Positions 1 through 40,449 of a DNA stretch of 64,000 bases are shown here, one piece after another; the stretch's first letter is position 1, and the number at the start of each line of letters is the position of its first letter. The stretch covers positions 146,568,439-146,632,438 of the forward strand of contig CM041292.1 of NCBI GenBank assembly GCA_023052935.1, written 5' to 3'. This stretch comes from Piezodorus guildinii. Its lineage: Eukaryota > Arthropoda > Insecta > Hemiptera > Pentatomidae. A program made the position numbers and the translations under genes. Below the pieces are notes generated by a model, which saw nothing but the letters and a program-made list of their open reading frames with translations, searched no databases and was not told the origin of the DNA.

Positions 1-2
1 AG

Positions 3-344
3 GTACTGCGTAAAATATTTGGTCCGAAGAGAGATGAGGCCACTGGGGGGTTTAGAAGGTTGCACAACGCGGAATTGTGGAGTTTGTACCCTGTGAATAT
101 AATTGAGTTGATAACATCGCGGAGACTCAAATGGGCGCGTAAAGTTGTTGGGCTTAGTGAGGAACGGATTCCGAGAAAGTTGGTATTCGCTGAACCGACT
201 GGTAGGCGTCCGAAAGGTAGGCCGAAGCGTCGATGGGAGGATTGCATTAAGGCTGATCTCGGGGGCTTGGGCTTGACCGGTGAACATTGGACGAGTCTGT
301 GCAGGCGAAGTTTGGTGGTATCGGCATCGAACCTTCGGGTTCGG
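3..344 (+). mobile_element. Non-LTR retrotransposon ORF2 C-terminal fragment
   Basis: The open frame enters from the window edge: VLRKIFGPKRDEATGGFRRL, then a motif like RRLKWARKVVG, then GRRPKGRPKRRWEDCIKADL. The pattern RRL-W-x-G/K-V followed by GRP-x-x-RW-x-D is typical of the tail of reverse transcriptase polyproteins of RTE/R1-type retrotransposons. It ends at TAA after position 342. The 5' part lies outside the window. A second, diverged tail with the same motif order is at 36400-36720. Confidence 0.75.
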
Positions 345-429
345 TAAGCCTATTATTATTATTAGAAATGTAATTTTATTTTCCACCATGTGTGGTGAGG
401 TAAGTATTTTCCTTGAACTCTCAAAACTG

Positions 430-800
430 TTAGGTTACTTATATCAGCATTAACATGAAGAATACGACACTACAGACAACAAGTTAAGGGAGATAAGAAA
501 GGACATCTCACATTGGTATTCGTTCCTACGACAAAAGCGAAGGAAAGAGGTTATCCTGGCGAGCCTGCGCATTGGACACACCCGACAAACGCACGGACAT
601 CTTATGGCACAAAAACCTACGGACTCGGCGGTTGGCCGATTACTGTGAAACACGGTTTGACAGAGTGTAGGGCTTATGATACTCACAGAGCTCATTTTGC
701 AATTGACACTGACATACCAACTGTTTTACAAGACAACATACAGACAACTACAAAACTTTTTGACTTCCTACGACAGACCGACTTGTACAATAGACTATAA
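430..800 (+). mobile_element. Degenerate RNase H / 3' tail of a non-LTR retrotransposon
   Basis: Two overlapping frames carry one decayed protein: WYSFLRQKRRKEVILASLRI plus GHTRQTHGHLM in one frame, then GWPITVKHGLTECRAYD and TVLQDNIQTTTKLFDFLRQT in another. The order LRIGHTRLTHG...ECPxY...FL is the usual tail of jockey/I/LOA-type polyproteins after RNase H. A frameshift and the absence of an upstream RT show that it is a dead fragment. Confidence 0.65.
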
Positions 801-839
801 TATTTAATCCGTTTATCAAAGTGATTTAAGGCGAAAATG

Positions 840-1497
840 ACCCAAGTGGTTTACGCCTACGATATAAAAAAAAAATAACATGAAGAATATTCTGATTTTG
901 CAGAAATTTAGTAATGTTTATCGACTATTTTGTTGGTCTTGTTTTTCTTAGAGCTTATTACGGTCTAGAGCAGAACAGAATACTAAATATTATATTTATA
1001 TTAAGATGTTGAATAGGCCACAGCGAATCACAAAACTCTATATTCTAGAAATGGCCTAGTTTGGGGAATGGAAATAAGAAGCAACCAACCAGAAACCAGA
1101 CTCTAGGAGTTTACTTCAATCCGCGAAACTATAATAATAATGTTTATTATTAAAATATAAATATAACTATAAAATATAATAATGAACATGGATGGTAAGT
1201 AAGGTAATGTTATGTATTGAGAATACTGGGGAGATTAAGTTCATAATTAAATATTTGTAATATCAATCAAGTAAATGTTAATAAGCCTTTGTCGGCAAAA
1301 GTTAAAAAGGCGTTTACATATCCCTCCTTGATATTCCATGGACAGAAGTCCATGGAGGGAAGGGTCGAGTTTCATCTACAAGAAGAGAAGAGTCGTATAG
1401 GAGGGACCAAGGAGTTTGTAATAGTATGGAGAAAGCATAGGGGCGATTTAGGGGTGGCAACTTATATAGCTTTTTTTCAGTCAAATTCATAATTTTT
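840..1497. other. AT-rich gap
   Basis: I see no gene here. The short inverted pair TCCATGGACAGAAGTCCATGG (18 of its bases pair) lies near 1336-1356, just outside the foldback element, and the rest is AT-rich. Confidence 0.4.
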
Positions 1498-2787
1498 TCA
1501 ATCAAATTCATATTTTTTTCAGTCAATTTCATAATTTCTTGTACCCATCTTATACAGTTAATTAAATGAGATTTTACTTCCAAGAACTTAACATTTTTAT
1601 TAAATCTTGTTGTTTATCCATTTAACGTCACTTTATGTTACCGTGCTTAATCCGACGGTGCAGCGGGAGTCCTAAGTTTTGCCTACCCAGGTTTACTTAA
1701 GATAAGCGATCTTTTACAAGTTCCACTTATTAAATCTTTTAAAAGATTCATCTGTGGTGCACAAATATAGGACGATCTGCTGGTCTTAGACTTGCGACCT
1801 TAAGAATAGAAGGCTGTTATGCTAGCCACTACTCCACAGGTGACCCTTAATGCATTCAACAAGATGTTTGAATCTGCCGGGTTTGAACACGTGACATTGA
1901 ACATATTAATCTTTAACTCCATGCTAAATGCATCCAGGGTCACCTGTGGAGTAATGGCTAGTATAACAGCCTCTTTTAAAGGACGAAATAACCAAGGACT
2001 TTTACTCCCTAAATGCAAATATAGGACCATCTGCTGGTTTTGAACTTTCGACCTTAAGCATGGAGAGCTGTTATGCTAACCACTACTCCACAGGTGACCA
2101 ACCCTTTATGCATTCAAAAAGCTGTTAAGGATTAATATGTCTAAGGTCAAGGATTCAAACCCGACAGATTCAAACACCTTGTTGAATGCATCGAGGGTCT
2201 CCTGTGGAGTAGTGGCTAGCATAACATCCTTCTATCCATTAGATCGCGAGTTCATATCTGGCAGATGGCCCTATATTTGCATTTAGGGAGTAAAAATCCT
2301 TGGTTATTTCGTCCATTAAAAGAGGCTGTTATGCTAGTCACTACTCCACAGGTGACCCTGGATGCATTCAGCAAGGAGTTAAAGATTAATATGTCCAAGG
2401 TCAAGTGTTCAAACCCGGCCGATTCAAATACCTTGTTGAAGGCATTTAGGGTCACCTGTGGAGTAGTGGCTAGCATAACAACCTTCTATGCTCAAGATCG
2501 CAAGTCTAAAACCAGCAGATCGTCCTATATTTGTGCACCACAGATGACTCTTAAAAGATTTAATAAGTGGAACTCGTAAATATCTCTTGTCTTAAGTAAA
2601 CCTGGGTAGGACTCCCGCTGCACCGTCGAATTAACCACAGTAACATAAAGTGACGTTAAATGGATAAACAACAACAAGATTTAATAAAAATGTTAAGTTC
2701 TTGGTAGTAAAAAAAATTTAATTAACTGTATAAAATGCGTACAAGAAGTTATGAAATTGACTGAAAAAATTATGAATTTGATTGAAG
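1498..2787. repeat. Composite foldback element with alternating tRNA-like units
   Basis: The outer arms are inverted copies: about 1498-1850 matches the reverse complement of about 2440-2787, including AGTCAATTTCATAA, the TTATACAGTTAATTAAAT block, TTAACGTCACTTTATG and CTGCACCGTCG. Inside, the segment CACTACTCCACAGGTGACC recurs three times forward (about 1828, 2081, 2339) and three times reversed (about 1938, 2193, 2449). On the reverse copies, GGAGTAGTGGTTAGCATAAC resembles a tRNA A box region and a GGTCGAAAGTTCAAAACC-like segment a B box. No transposase is present; this is a non-autonomous element of nested inverted repeats. Confidence 0.75.
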
Positions 2788-3059
2788 ATCTAAAAAAAGA
2801 ATGTTAATTTGTTCTGGTACTTGACTTAAACATTTAAGCTATATTGTTGTATTTTAATGATATATTTTGTAGGTTTCCTGGTCAAAAGGAATTGAAAGTG
2901 AAATGAAGTGAACCATTAAAGAAATAATTCAATTGAATTTCTATAGAAACATGTGTTTTATTAAAAAATCTATTATATTCATATCTAAAATAATCAGATT
3001 TATCGGCTTTTCATCACTCTTTATTAACTTTTACAAGTTTGTTCATTAGATAATATTTA

Positions 3060-3340
3060 TTATAAACCTTAGCTTTCAACGGTATATTATACGTGTATTA
3101 TTACTGTTGCTATGTTCAAAATAAAAAATTGCATTAAAAAAATTTTTTTCAGTTTTCTTCTTTAGTTAGATATTGAATTCGTTCAACTTATATATTTATG
3201 TGTTTTTCATCAGTCGTAACAAGACAATATATTTATTTTTACAAAATTAAAGGTACTTTACAGAAAAAAAAATGTAAAATATCGGCATTTAAGCCCTGTC
3301 ACACCATTTTAATCAGAATGAAAACTACATGATATTAATG
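3060..3340 (-). repeat. Copy of unclassified repeat family X (partial)
   Basis: Read on the minus strand this contains AGTACCTTTAATTTTGTA, GGCTTAAATGCCGATATTTT and ATAATATACCGTTGAAAGCT, the same landmarks in the same order as the copies at 34020-34700, 37500-38540 and 56403-57343. The family has no protein signature I recognise. Confidence 0.6.
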
Positions 3341-3789
3341 CGTAGAATTTAATGGCTGAGTAACAGTCAAATTTATTTTGACAACTACAAACATAAGAAC
3401 ATCAAAAAAATGTTTAAAACGCATTACTAATAAATCAGAATGATCATTTAAACTTTTATTTAGTCGCAAAAGTTAATGAAACACAGTCAAAACAAATAAT
3501 GTTTAAAACCATTATACAATAAACCAGCCATCTCATTCAATTAACTTTTAAGTCAGCAGATAATGAATGCAAACCAGTAAAGACCATTTCTATTAATAGG
3601 ATTCAAATGAGATATTTAATAATACCTCGGAAATAAGGGAAATAAATAGAAGGTTGTATAAAAGATAAAAAATTGTACTAAATAAATAAACTAAGATTAT
3701 CTTACTGTGCGCCGATATTTGGCAATTCAACTATGCCATATATTATTTTTATCAGTAGTTGAGTTCATTCTATTATATAAAATTAATAA

Positions 3790-4690
3790 AAAAAGTTCAA
3801 AAATCATATGATTCGGAGGGTAGAGGGGTTGTATTCAAAATTTTGGAAGAATACGGGCTGGACCGGAAAACATTGAATCTAATTAAAATGACTTAAGCAG
3901 ATACCTTTTCGAAAGTTCAGGGAGAAATAAGCGAATCTTTTCAAATAAAAACTGGATTAAGACAAGGTGATGGGATGTTACCGATTCTTTTTAACGTTTT
4001 ATTGGACATAGTGTTGAATTTTTTTTTGTTTTGGGGGGGGGGGAAGGGGGAAAAGGAGTTAGATAGGTGGAAGGAATGGGGTAGAGATCAAATGTTTGAC
4101 GTTCGTGGATGACCTGGCTCTTATGGCATAAACTAAACAAGACGCAATAATTCAAAATATAAGAACTACAGGAAATAGCCAAGAAAGCAGATTTTATGAC
4201 GAAGACTGAAATTATGACGAATGATATAAAGCGATTAGAGGAATGGTGAAAAAAAAATATGAGGAAGTAAAGATAGAGAAAAAAATGTATGTATTTAGGG
4301 GAATAGGTGAATAGCAATGGAGGTGATAGACGATTGGTGAGGATTAGGGAGGAGAAATTATATAGATAAAAGTCGTGACAAAAAACGTTTAATACAAAAA
4401 TAATTTATCTTGGGGTGTAAAACTTAGTCATTATGGAACTGTGGCGAGACCGGTGATACTTTACGGTGCAGAAACAAAATTAGGAATAATCCAGAATTGT
4501 ACAAAGGAGATAGAAGGTATAAAGACAATTGTGAGAAAGCGAAGAATAAAATTTTACGGTCAGGATGAACGGAAATAAATTGAATAAGAAAATCTTTGAT
4601 AAGGTTCTAGGACGAAAGAATATAAATGGCTATCTGGAACAGATAAAAAGTGGAACAGCCAAACTGAAAATAACAAGCGAGCTTTGCACG
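3790..4690 (+). mobile_element. Degenerate reverse transcriptase of a non-LTR retrotransposon
   Basis: Broken frames carry, in order, ILEEYGLDRKTLNLIK, then FQIKTGLRQGDGMLPILFNV (RT palm motif LRQGDxxxPxLFN), then KCLTFVDDLALMA containing the catalytic F-V-D-D box, then LSHYGTVARPVILYGAET, then a decayed ...FDKVLGRKN... tail. The order is that of RTE-like elements in which a nicked RT precedes the YGxET motif. Several stops, frameshifts and a G-tract insertion near 4030-4045 show that it is a pseudogene. Confidence 0.8.
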
Positions 4691-4699
4691 AAAAAAAAA

Positions 4700-7600
4700 A
4701 AAAAATAAATAAATAAAGCTTCACAGCTTTGGTTCTCGGCTATTATATATATAATTACTACCCATATAAAAATTCATTAAAGAATATAAAATAATTCATT
4801 ATATGTAAAATGCAATATTATTGCTGTTTGCGGTACATGGCAACTAATACATGATCATCATGCGTTATCAATAATTATCCCAAAATAGTAATATTTCTCA
4901 AACGGAAGATGTTTTTCGCCTCCAAAGCCATATATTTTTAGTTTTCTGATTGACGTGCCTAAAAATAAAAATAAAACTGAGAGCAGTAGTTTAGTTTTAA
5001 AAATAAGTATTTGAGGTTGTACAATATTTCTCGATCGTATTTCAGCTTCTCTTCGTTAAGGTAGTTGTATTTCAGGGTTTCGTGCTAAACATATTGTGAA
5101 ATCTTATATAAATTAAGAATTTTGAAATTGAGTATCCACATAGACAGGCCAAAATTCACCAAAACTTACGTTTTTGCACGATCGGATTTAAACTTAACCC
5201 TCTCATAGTTCCATGAAATTTTAAGTAGCTGCCTTTTTTTCACACCACTGTTTCAAGAAAATAATCTTTACAATGACTGTTAAATTATATCGTATTATAA
5301 TATACATAAAAATGAAGAATTTTCGAATTAATTATAAATACTTTCTTTGTTTTTTTTAAATTATTTGGTTCAAGCCTTAGGTACTTTTAAGCCAAGTTAA
5401 GATAGTATTCTAAAAATTCGATCTTGATAATCTTTACTTTTATATATGAGGAATACATTAATGAGAACACAGAGTTATATCTTTAACAATATTGGTCTGC
5501 AAAAAGTTCACTTTTTATTATTACATTATTTGAAATCCATATGCGATTATTTTTTATTTATATTATTTTTGAATATCCTTTATGAACCATGTTTTTTAGA
5601 TTTTTAAATATACTATTCATACTAAAATATTTCTTTTTTGTTATGAATCATATTTTCAGTAATTTTTTGTTAATTCACAATTTTAGGTATTGTTTGATAT
5701 TTTATCTTGTTATTTTTGTTTGAGGAGAAAAATATTAATTTACATACTTCACGGAGTTTAAAAAATAAATAAATAATTACGACAGCATAAAAAAAAAATA
5801 AAAAAAAAATATATATATATATATTTATAATATATATTTTATATTTTTTTACTGAGGTTTAAATATGTTACATTTTAATCTGTAAATATCAGTAATTCTT
5901 ATTTATTAAAATTGATTTAAAAGGTTGTTTAATTTAATGAAATCTGTGAATGTACAACTAAAGAATGTTAAATAATTTAATATGTATGTTTTTTTCTATT
6001 GTTCTATTAATTTATAGTATATAGTATATTATAATATATTTATATTATACATATATATAATATATATATATATATATATAATATATACATGTATATATCT
6101 ATATGGTCCATTTATGGTAGCCAAAAACAAATATTTTATTGAATTATATCTTTTGATATTTTTTTTTATAAGAATAAATTAATAATAACTTAAATATTTT
6201 CTGTAGCTTAGAATTAGTTTATTAATGTTCCTAAGCTGGAGGTATTAATTTTAAAGCTGATGTGCTTTATAACTCTTTTTATCCATTAGAAATACTAGGT
6301 AGTTTATAAGGAAGCTCATCAGTTCTCAATAATAGCAAGATAATATGTGTAATATCCATTATAATCTTCTATAAAGGTGTCAAGTATAAAAAGTAAGGGT
6401 TCATGATATTTTTTTTTTATATTTTAATAAAAATAGAAGATATTTAATGTAAAAGATTCAATCTCTCAAAATCTAGTCCCGTAAATGGTTACATTCATTG
6501 CAATATTTTTTTTTTTAAATTAATAATATTATCTATTAAGTTCACATCATAACAATTTATAAGTACATAAAAATACATCATGATTAAAATTTATGGTAAT
6601 CTACTTTTTAATTTAAATAAATTCAAAAGTTACATTATTAATATTTTAATGATTAAATTTGCACTAATTTAGTAAACGTATTGTAAGGATAATAATGAAT
6701 CATGACGTTTAAGCGAATGACATTGAATATTTAATTTTTAAAATATTATACTAATAAGATAATTTATATTTTATACTTTTTAGATGTACCAGACAGACAA
6801 AAGACAAAAACACAGAAATAAATAATAAATGATGTAAAAAAAAAAAAAATGAAATTATGTTTACATAATATTTCATATATTGTGATCCTTTTGTATCATA
6901 TTTAATATAAATAAAACTTTATAATAACACTGTTTTTCAATATTAATATTTGTTTGTTTTTAAGCTTATTTATTTTTGGAGATATTTTATTTATTTTAAT
7001 ATTTTTCAAAATGAAAGATGTCTGAAGCGATTTTTGAGGCCAATTATTTATATTTTAAAATTTTATTTTTATGACTATATCTAACTTTATCAAGAATGTT
7101 TTTAAAAATTTGTGGTTCATTAATTCCTCATATTAAAAAAACAAAACAAAATAAATATACGTCTCTGTTATTTTATATTTTAGTTATTTTTTAACCATTT
7201 TAATAGCAACTGTCATGGGTTTCAGTAGCAGTGGTGTTTAAATTGCTGTTTAAAATTCTTCTTTCTTATTTATAGCTCTAAGTTATTATTTATAGTTTTT
7301 TTTTTAGGTTTTTCATTGTGGGATATTTTTATTGTGAAACAAATATCTTAATGATCTAAAATCTTTAAAATTAATTAATCTTTCAAGAACATATTAAACG
7401 ATGTTTCTTGTTTCGGTTATCATTAAATCATGTATTTCATTTGATTTTTCAAATTCATTTATCTATGCGCATAGAAGATCGTGAACATATAAAAAAGAAA
7501 TTTATGCTCATTGATTTATATATTTATATTAACATTTAAATCTTCATTATTCAAGAAGTAGGGTTTTGTAAAAGATTAACATTGATTTTATATCTGTTGA

Positions 7601-10508
7601 AGGAATTTCTAGTGATTTTTTAATTAAAAATTTTAATTGAAGCTTTTTGAATTGTAATTACTTTGCAATGAATAATCTAATTATACTAAAAAAATATTGC
7701 ACCAATAAAGTTTTGAGTTTGAGCTGTTGAAGATATCTCATTAATCACTGACCTCCACTTAGTAATTAAAATTTAGTTTTATTTCATTATATTCTGCCAC
7801 GTGTATGTTTTATTTAGAAATAGCTTGAAGTATTTTTTTTATTTGTGCACAGTTTCAGACCTCATTTAGGATAATAGATAAAGCATGAAAGAATTTTATA
7901 AGTACATTTTCTGTTTTAGTTCATTAGTCATCAATTTTATCTAATTAGTTGAGGCAATGTAATGATGACAATAATAATTAAGTTTCATATATGATGATGC
8001 TAAATAATTTTATATATGAACACTATGGGTGATTCTCAGTAAAAAAATATCTTATTATGGGCAAAGAAGAACATATAATCTTGACCTCATTGAATTAGTG
8101 AAAATTTGATATATTATAGTAATAAAAAAAAATAAATGAGAAGACAATCCAAAAAAAAGTGTACACATCAAAGGTTCAAATTGATATATTGAACCGTACA
8201 TATTTGGAAATTTAACTGGTATTGAAACTGGCTTAACGTTTGTATAAATAGAAATAGATTTTATTTTAGACTCCTCGAGATGAAATGGCAGACAGCTATG
8301 ACAATGTAAGCTAAAAAGGCAAATGTAATTGACCTAGGGCTCTATAATTAATTAACTAATAACATTTATAGACTGATGATAATGCCAGGGCAAGGCATTG
8401 GCTAACATTGGCATTCTATTTGTCAAGGATCTTTATGCAGAATTAACTTCTTACAATCATTGGACAATTGAAGCTAAAATTTCTTTAAATGTGATGAAAT
8501 TTTTGACTAAAACTGAGGAAGTAATGCTCTTTATTTTCAGTTGGTGGATATAGGTTACATATTTGGCATGAAAATTTCTGAATGAACTAACTCTATTTTA
8601 ATGTATTCGAACCATATAAATAAGATTTATCCAATTGATGAAACAGATTATTGCTTATAATGATCATTTATGATTAACTATAACTTTAACTTAAAAAAAA
8701 TAAATATTCTTATATTGGGTGACTGATGGCCAGTCAAAAAATTATCTGAATCATCAGATAAAGAATATAATTAATAATATAAGCATCCATTATCTATTCT
8801 TTATTACCTTTTAATCCATAAGTAATTAGTAAAGACAACTGAAGTGGTTTCATAATCAATTAAGCTGTAATATTATTCTACCCATAGCCTTCAATCAAAT
8901 GTATCATGGATAGCCTAAATTGACTGATCGCACAATTTAAATTCCATTTAATCCCATACAAGGTCACTGCAATAAAGGCACACACACCCAAAAAGTTATC
9001 GTTTTCTTAGAAATTTTAATTAAATAGAGAATGTTCATTCGAGACCCTATTGGTTGATTTAAATGTATGAGTTTTAAGCCAGTGGATAAGACAATCATCG
9101 ACCGTTAGATAGACAGAACCCTAAATAATTGAAGGATTATTTGTTGAACTTAAGTTTTGTTGTCAAGATAGAATAAGGAACAAAGAAAAATTAGCAGCAT
9201 TAGCTTCAAATATGATTTTGAATAAATTTCAATTGCCCTTTATAAATACCTCCTTTTTTAGCTCCATTAATAAAATAAAAAAATTGCTAATGTAATATTA
9301 ATTAAAAAAATTAAATAATCTCATAATAATAGAGAACTTTCATATTTATAATAAAATTATCTAAAGAAGACTGAACGATAGACATACTACTGAAACTACT
9401 AAGACTGAACTATAAAGAAGACTGGACAGTAATACTGTATTAATGACAAGATATAAGAATTATTTTGACTACATATTTTATTTTTTAGCATTAGTGTGGC
9501 TCAGTTAAAAGACTTCTTGAAAATGTCTGCGATTATATTTTTTTTATGCTTTTTGATACCATATTAACTTCTTTTTTTTTCATCTCCTCATTTTTAGTTT
9601 TTCTTATATTATTCTTTTCTTATATTGTTGTACAAAAATGCTCATAAACCAAAAGCAGTTATCATTAATCATTTTTGTTATCTTGAAGTAAAAATATTTA
9701 TTAAATAAATCATTTACAAAAATGAACTAATTTTACCATCATAATCATTCTTTTTTTTTATCGACAAATATTTTTTTAAACTTTTTTTTCTTTCTTACTT
9801 TAACTTTTTTTAGAATAAATTTTAACTTATAAATTTGTTTGAATATAATTCTTAATTTTATTTATTAAACTATTTATTTTTTTATCCCTGGGTAACATTA
9901 AAATATGATACAATATATGGGTTATTTCATTGCTTATTTCAGCAAGCATCACTCTGCATTTTTGTATTTTTTTGCAAAAAATCCAAGCAACGATCGTGAC
10001 GTACACAAATTATTTTCATTCTGCTTTTAAATTACACTAACTTTTGACACTGAAATTTATTTAGGAGACTTAATATTCAAGGTATTTAAAATAGAAATAA
10101 AGTTAAAACGATTTAATTCTATGAAATGAAATTTAGATAGACTTAAAGAGTTTCTAATTAACGAACTCGATCCTACTCGAAATAATGTTTCATGGATATT
10201 TGGTTGTATTTAGTGTATTAGTGATTTAGGTAACATATATAGATTTACTAATAAATAAATACCAATTTTATTTGAAGTTTTGTGAATTGTGATACATTCA
10301 CAAAAATATGATACATTAATGTATTTTATATACCATACAAATATATGATTTGTATGGTATATAAAATACATTGATATTAGCATTTTAATTCATTAAATGA
10401 ATTCTTATCTATATAGACTTTTAATTTTTTCTTCTTCTTTGCTGGTGTGCTATAGTTGATATAATTTTTATTTTAGATTTTATAAGTGGTATAATCTCGA
10501 AAGAAATT

Positions 10509-10561
<53 letters not shown>

Positions 10562-10690
10562 TTTTTTCTTCTTATATCTTTATTCACACCTGTCAGAAGC
10601 TATCAGACAATCAGCAAATGTGCTGGACAAAGATGTATGATATTAATTCCAAAGATTATTGTTTCCAAACGCAAAAAAATAAATAAATAC
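4700..10690. other. AT-rich intergenic stretch with no recognisable gene
   Basis: Six kilobases of very AT-rich DNA without a convincing coding exon or transposase. It contains (AT)n/(TA)n microsatellites near 5808-5831, 6053-6086 and 10508-10545 and many poly-A/poly-T runs. A perfect inverted pair of TTTGTATGGTATATAAAATACAT type occurs near 10320-10372 (a short hairpin around ATATATG). Confidence 0.5.
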
Positions 10691-10872
10691 CTTAACCATA
10701 TTCTCGACAGTATCCAACACCCCCTTGGGGATAGGCTGGATATCATGGCCCTCTGTAGTGCAAGGCATCTCTCTTAAGACTGATCTATTTTGCAGCACAA
10801 GACACACTGCCAATTGCATTGAGCAGTCTGCCTTTATATCACTTGTTTATCTACTTGCTCTTCAGTCTTTAA
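10691..10872 (-). CDS. Candidate orphan exon with apparent one-base frameshift
   Basis: A GC-richer island sits in otherwise AT-rich DNA. On the minus strand a strong acceptor (GTTATCTTCAG at 10873 and up) is followed by LKTEEQVDKQVI, then a stop. Assuming one missing base near 10827-10835, the frame continues KADCSMQLAVCLVLQNRSVL and on to GVLDTVENMVK, ending at a good donor (GTTAAG|GTATTT). The protein-like composition, sharp edges and splice signals suggest an exon of an unrecognised gene, or of a pseudogene given the frameshift. It has the same strand as rols but lies beyond its stop codon. I do not recognise the family. Confidence 0.35.
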
Positions 10873-10919
10873 CTGAAGATAACGAAGAGCTAAAGTGGGT
10901 CATTTAAGTACATAAAAGT

Positions 10920-12331
10920 CTGTTTTGATTATCAATATATTTTCAGATAAGTAACATATGGTATTTTATGTTTTGTCCATTAATTTGTTAATCAACTTCT
11001 CATCTTGTCTATTTTCTTTTTCATCATATTTTCTATTGCATGTAATAAAATATTCGTACATATATATAAAAAACAAAATAGTTTTATCAATAATACTGGA
11101 AGACTTAAAAAGGCAAAGAACTTCTAAGATATAAAATGTTTTAAATATGATTTATATTTTTCATTCAGATCCGAAATATTAATAATCACTCATAGAAAAA
11201 AAAATAGCATTCAGTAGCTAAAAAACAAAAGGTTGAATAATATTTAGTCCTTCCAATATAATTTTGACAATAATAGGATAAAGCAGAGTAAACTCTAAAA
11301 TAACAACATATTTTAAAATTTTCTTCCTAGGTAAAATATTTTTTGAACTATACAAACACAAACAACAATCACTGGTTTAGACTAAAGACTGAAGAAAAGA
11401 TAAATATTTGAAAGGCAAGAAATGACAATTTATAGCAGCACCTTTAACAAACACTTATCATCTTGAAAGATGTGTGTTTATCCAAAATTATAATTTGAAT
11501 CATAATGAAACAGACATTGAAAATATAAAAATAGTAAGCTTAGTTAAATTTCTCTTCACTGTTTTCATTCACAAAAAAAAGTGAAGAAGGAAAAATGACA
11601 TTAACTCTGATTACTGTTTAAACAAAATTCTTGAAATGCTAATAATTGAATATAAACACAATCTCTCAATGACTAACTATTAATATCAATACTACTTTAT
11701 TTTTTTAACAAGTTACATAAAATATTTAGAAAGGATTTTATTTTACCTTAATCATCAACAAATACATTATAAATAAATATATATAAAATACATTTTAATT
11801 TTACAGCTAATGGCTCTTTTTTCAAAACCAATTAAGGTCAAGTCTATAAATAAGTAGTTAGCACAACAAATAATATTTTATTGCTTACTCTAGTATACAA
11901 TTTTTAGAGCTTTAAGAACTTGAAACATGACCATATAAATTTCATTTTCGAATAATAAATCTCATATACAAATTTTTTTCACGATAAATAAAATAATACA
12001 TTTCTACAACCATAATTTAATTTATTTTATGTACTTATGTGCTTCGCACTAAAAAAATAAATTTACAAACAAAATATTACCAAAGGCCCATGGCACAGTA
12101 AAAAAACAAAACAAAAAGAAACATAATAATAATAAAATAACAATAATAAAAAATTAATCCAGTCTTAAAAACAGTGGCTGATATAGCTTGATCCGAAGGT
12201 AGGGCCAATAATTTCAACAGTTTGTACAGCTCACTGAAACTATACATACATAATCTCTATTCTATAAGATCGCGAAATTTCATTTTTTTTCTCTTCTCAG
12301 ATCCCCCATTTAAAATAGAAACCAAAATGGT
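10920..12331 (-). other. Presumed rols 3' UTR and AT-rich downstream sequence
   Basis: Downstream of the stop codon the sequence is AT-rich with many homopolymers and no recognisable gene. AATAAA-type signals on the minus strand occur, for example near 11876-11882 and 12017. I cannot decide which is used, so the 3' end of the transcript is not fixed. Confidence 0.4.
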
Positions 12332-39730
<27,399 letters not shown>

Positions 39731-40199
39731 CTAGAGGACAGAATAAAAAGGTATTAGTTTAAAAAATATATAAGAAAAGTATCAAAAAACTATATTAAAA
39801 GAAAGAATTAGTGAAACACTTCAATGGCGAGTGGATTTCTGATTAAAAGTGAGTACATATCTATTACGAGTAGTGTGCATCATTTCTGATTTTTAGAATA
39901 CTTCTATTTAATTAAATATTTTTATATGTTGCATCATAAGGTGTGTTGAGTACTTGTGTGACGTTGAAAGAAATGTGATGTGTTGAGTAAACGAAATATA
40001 ATATGTTTTAGATCAGTACAACATGGGTTTCTCTTTATTTTCCTATTTTTTAAAATGGATGCAATTATAGATTTTTATTTCATTAACTCACTAAATATAG
40101 AAGTAATTCTCGGGATGGACATCACAAGGTTGCCTGGACATATCTAAATAGTATATTAAAAAATTAAACTATTGAAAAAAAAAAATTAGTTAAAAAATC

Positions 40200-40440
40200 T
40201 GCACAACCCAGGGTCTTGGGTTCAATACGTTGATGATGAAGTTGAGACACGCTCTGCCATCATGTTTCCGCATAACATTTGGTTAGGCACTTTATAAAGG
40301 CTAGGTGTGGCCAAAAAGTGTCTATATGATGTAGTCGCAAATCGGGTGAAATACCAGAATAATTATAATTATACGGCAGCAGCCGGGATTCGAACATACT
40401 ATCCGGATAACAGTATACTAGTGTGTAATAATTATATAAA
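40200..40440 (-). mobile_element. Possible tRNA-like SINE fragment
   Basis: Read on the minus strand, ATGTTCGAATCCCGGCTGCT contains a perfect B box (GTTCGAATCCC), preceded by a weak A-box-like ACACTAGTATACTG region. The body holds GGCCACACCTAGCCTTTATA. No clear poly-A or duplication was found. Confidence 0.4.
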
Positions 40441-40449
40441 ATTTAAAAA

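Noticed and set aside
2060..2110. tRNA-like sequence with A- and B-box-like segments
   Set aside because: No cloverleaf with paired acceptor stem can be drawn by eye; it is a repeat unit, not a functional tRNA gene.
1800..2579. Four overlapping open frames (for example 1819-2043 and 2265-2579) with similar peptides on both strands
   Set aside because: They are translations of the alternating inverted repeats; each peptide has a mirror copy on the other strand, so they are not genes.
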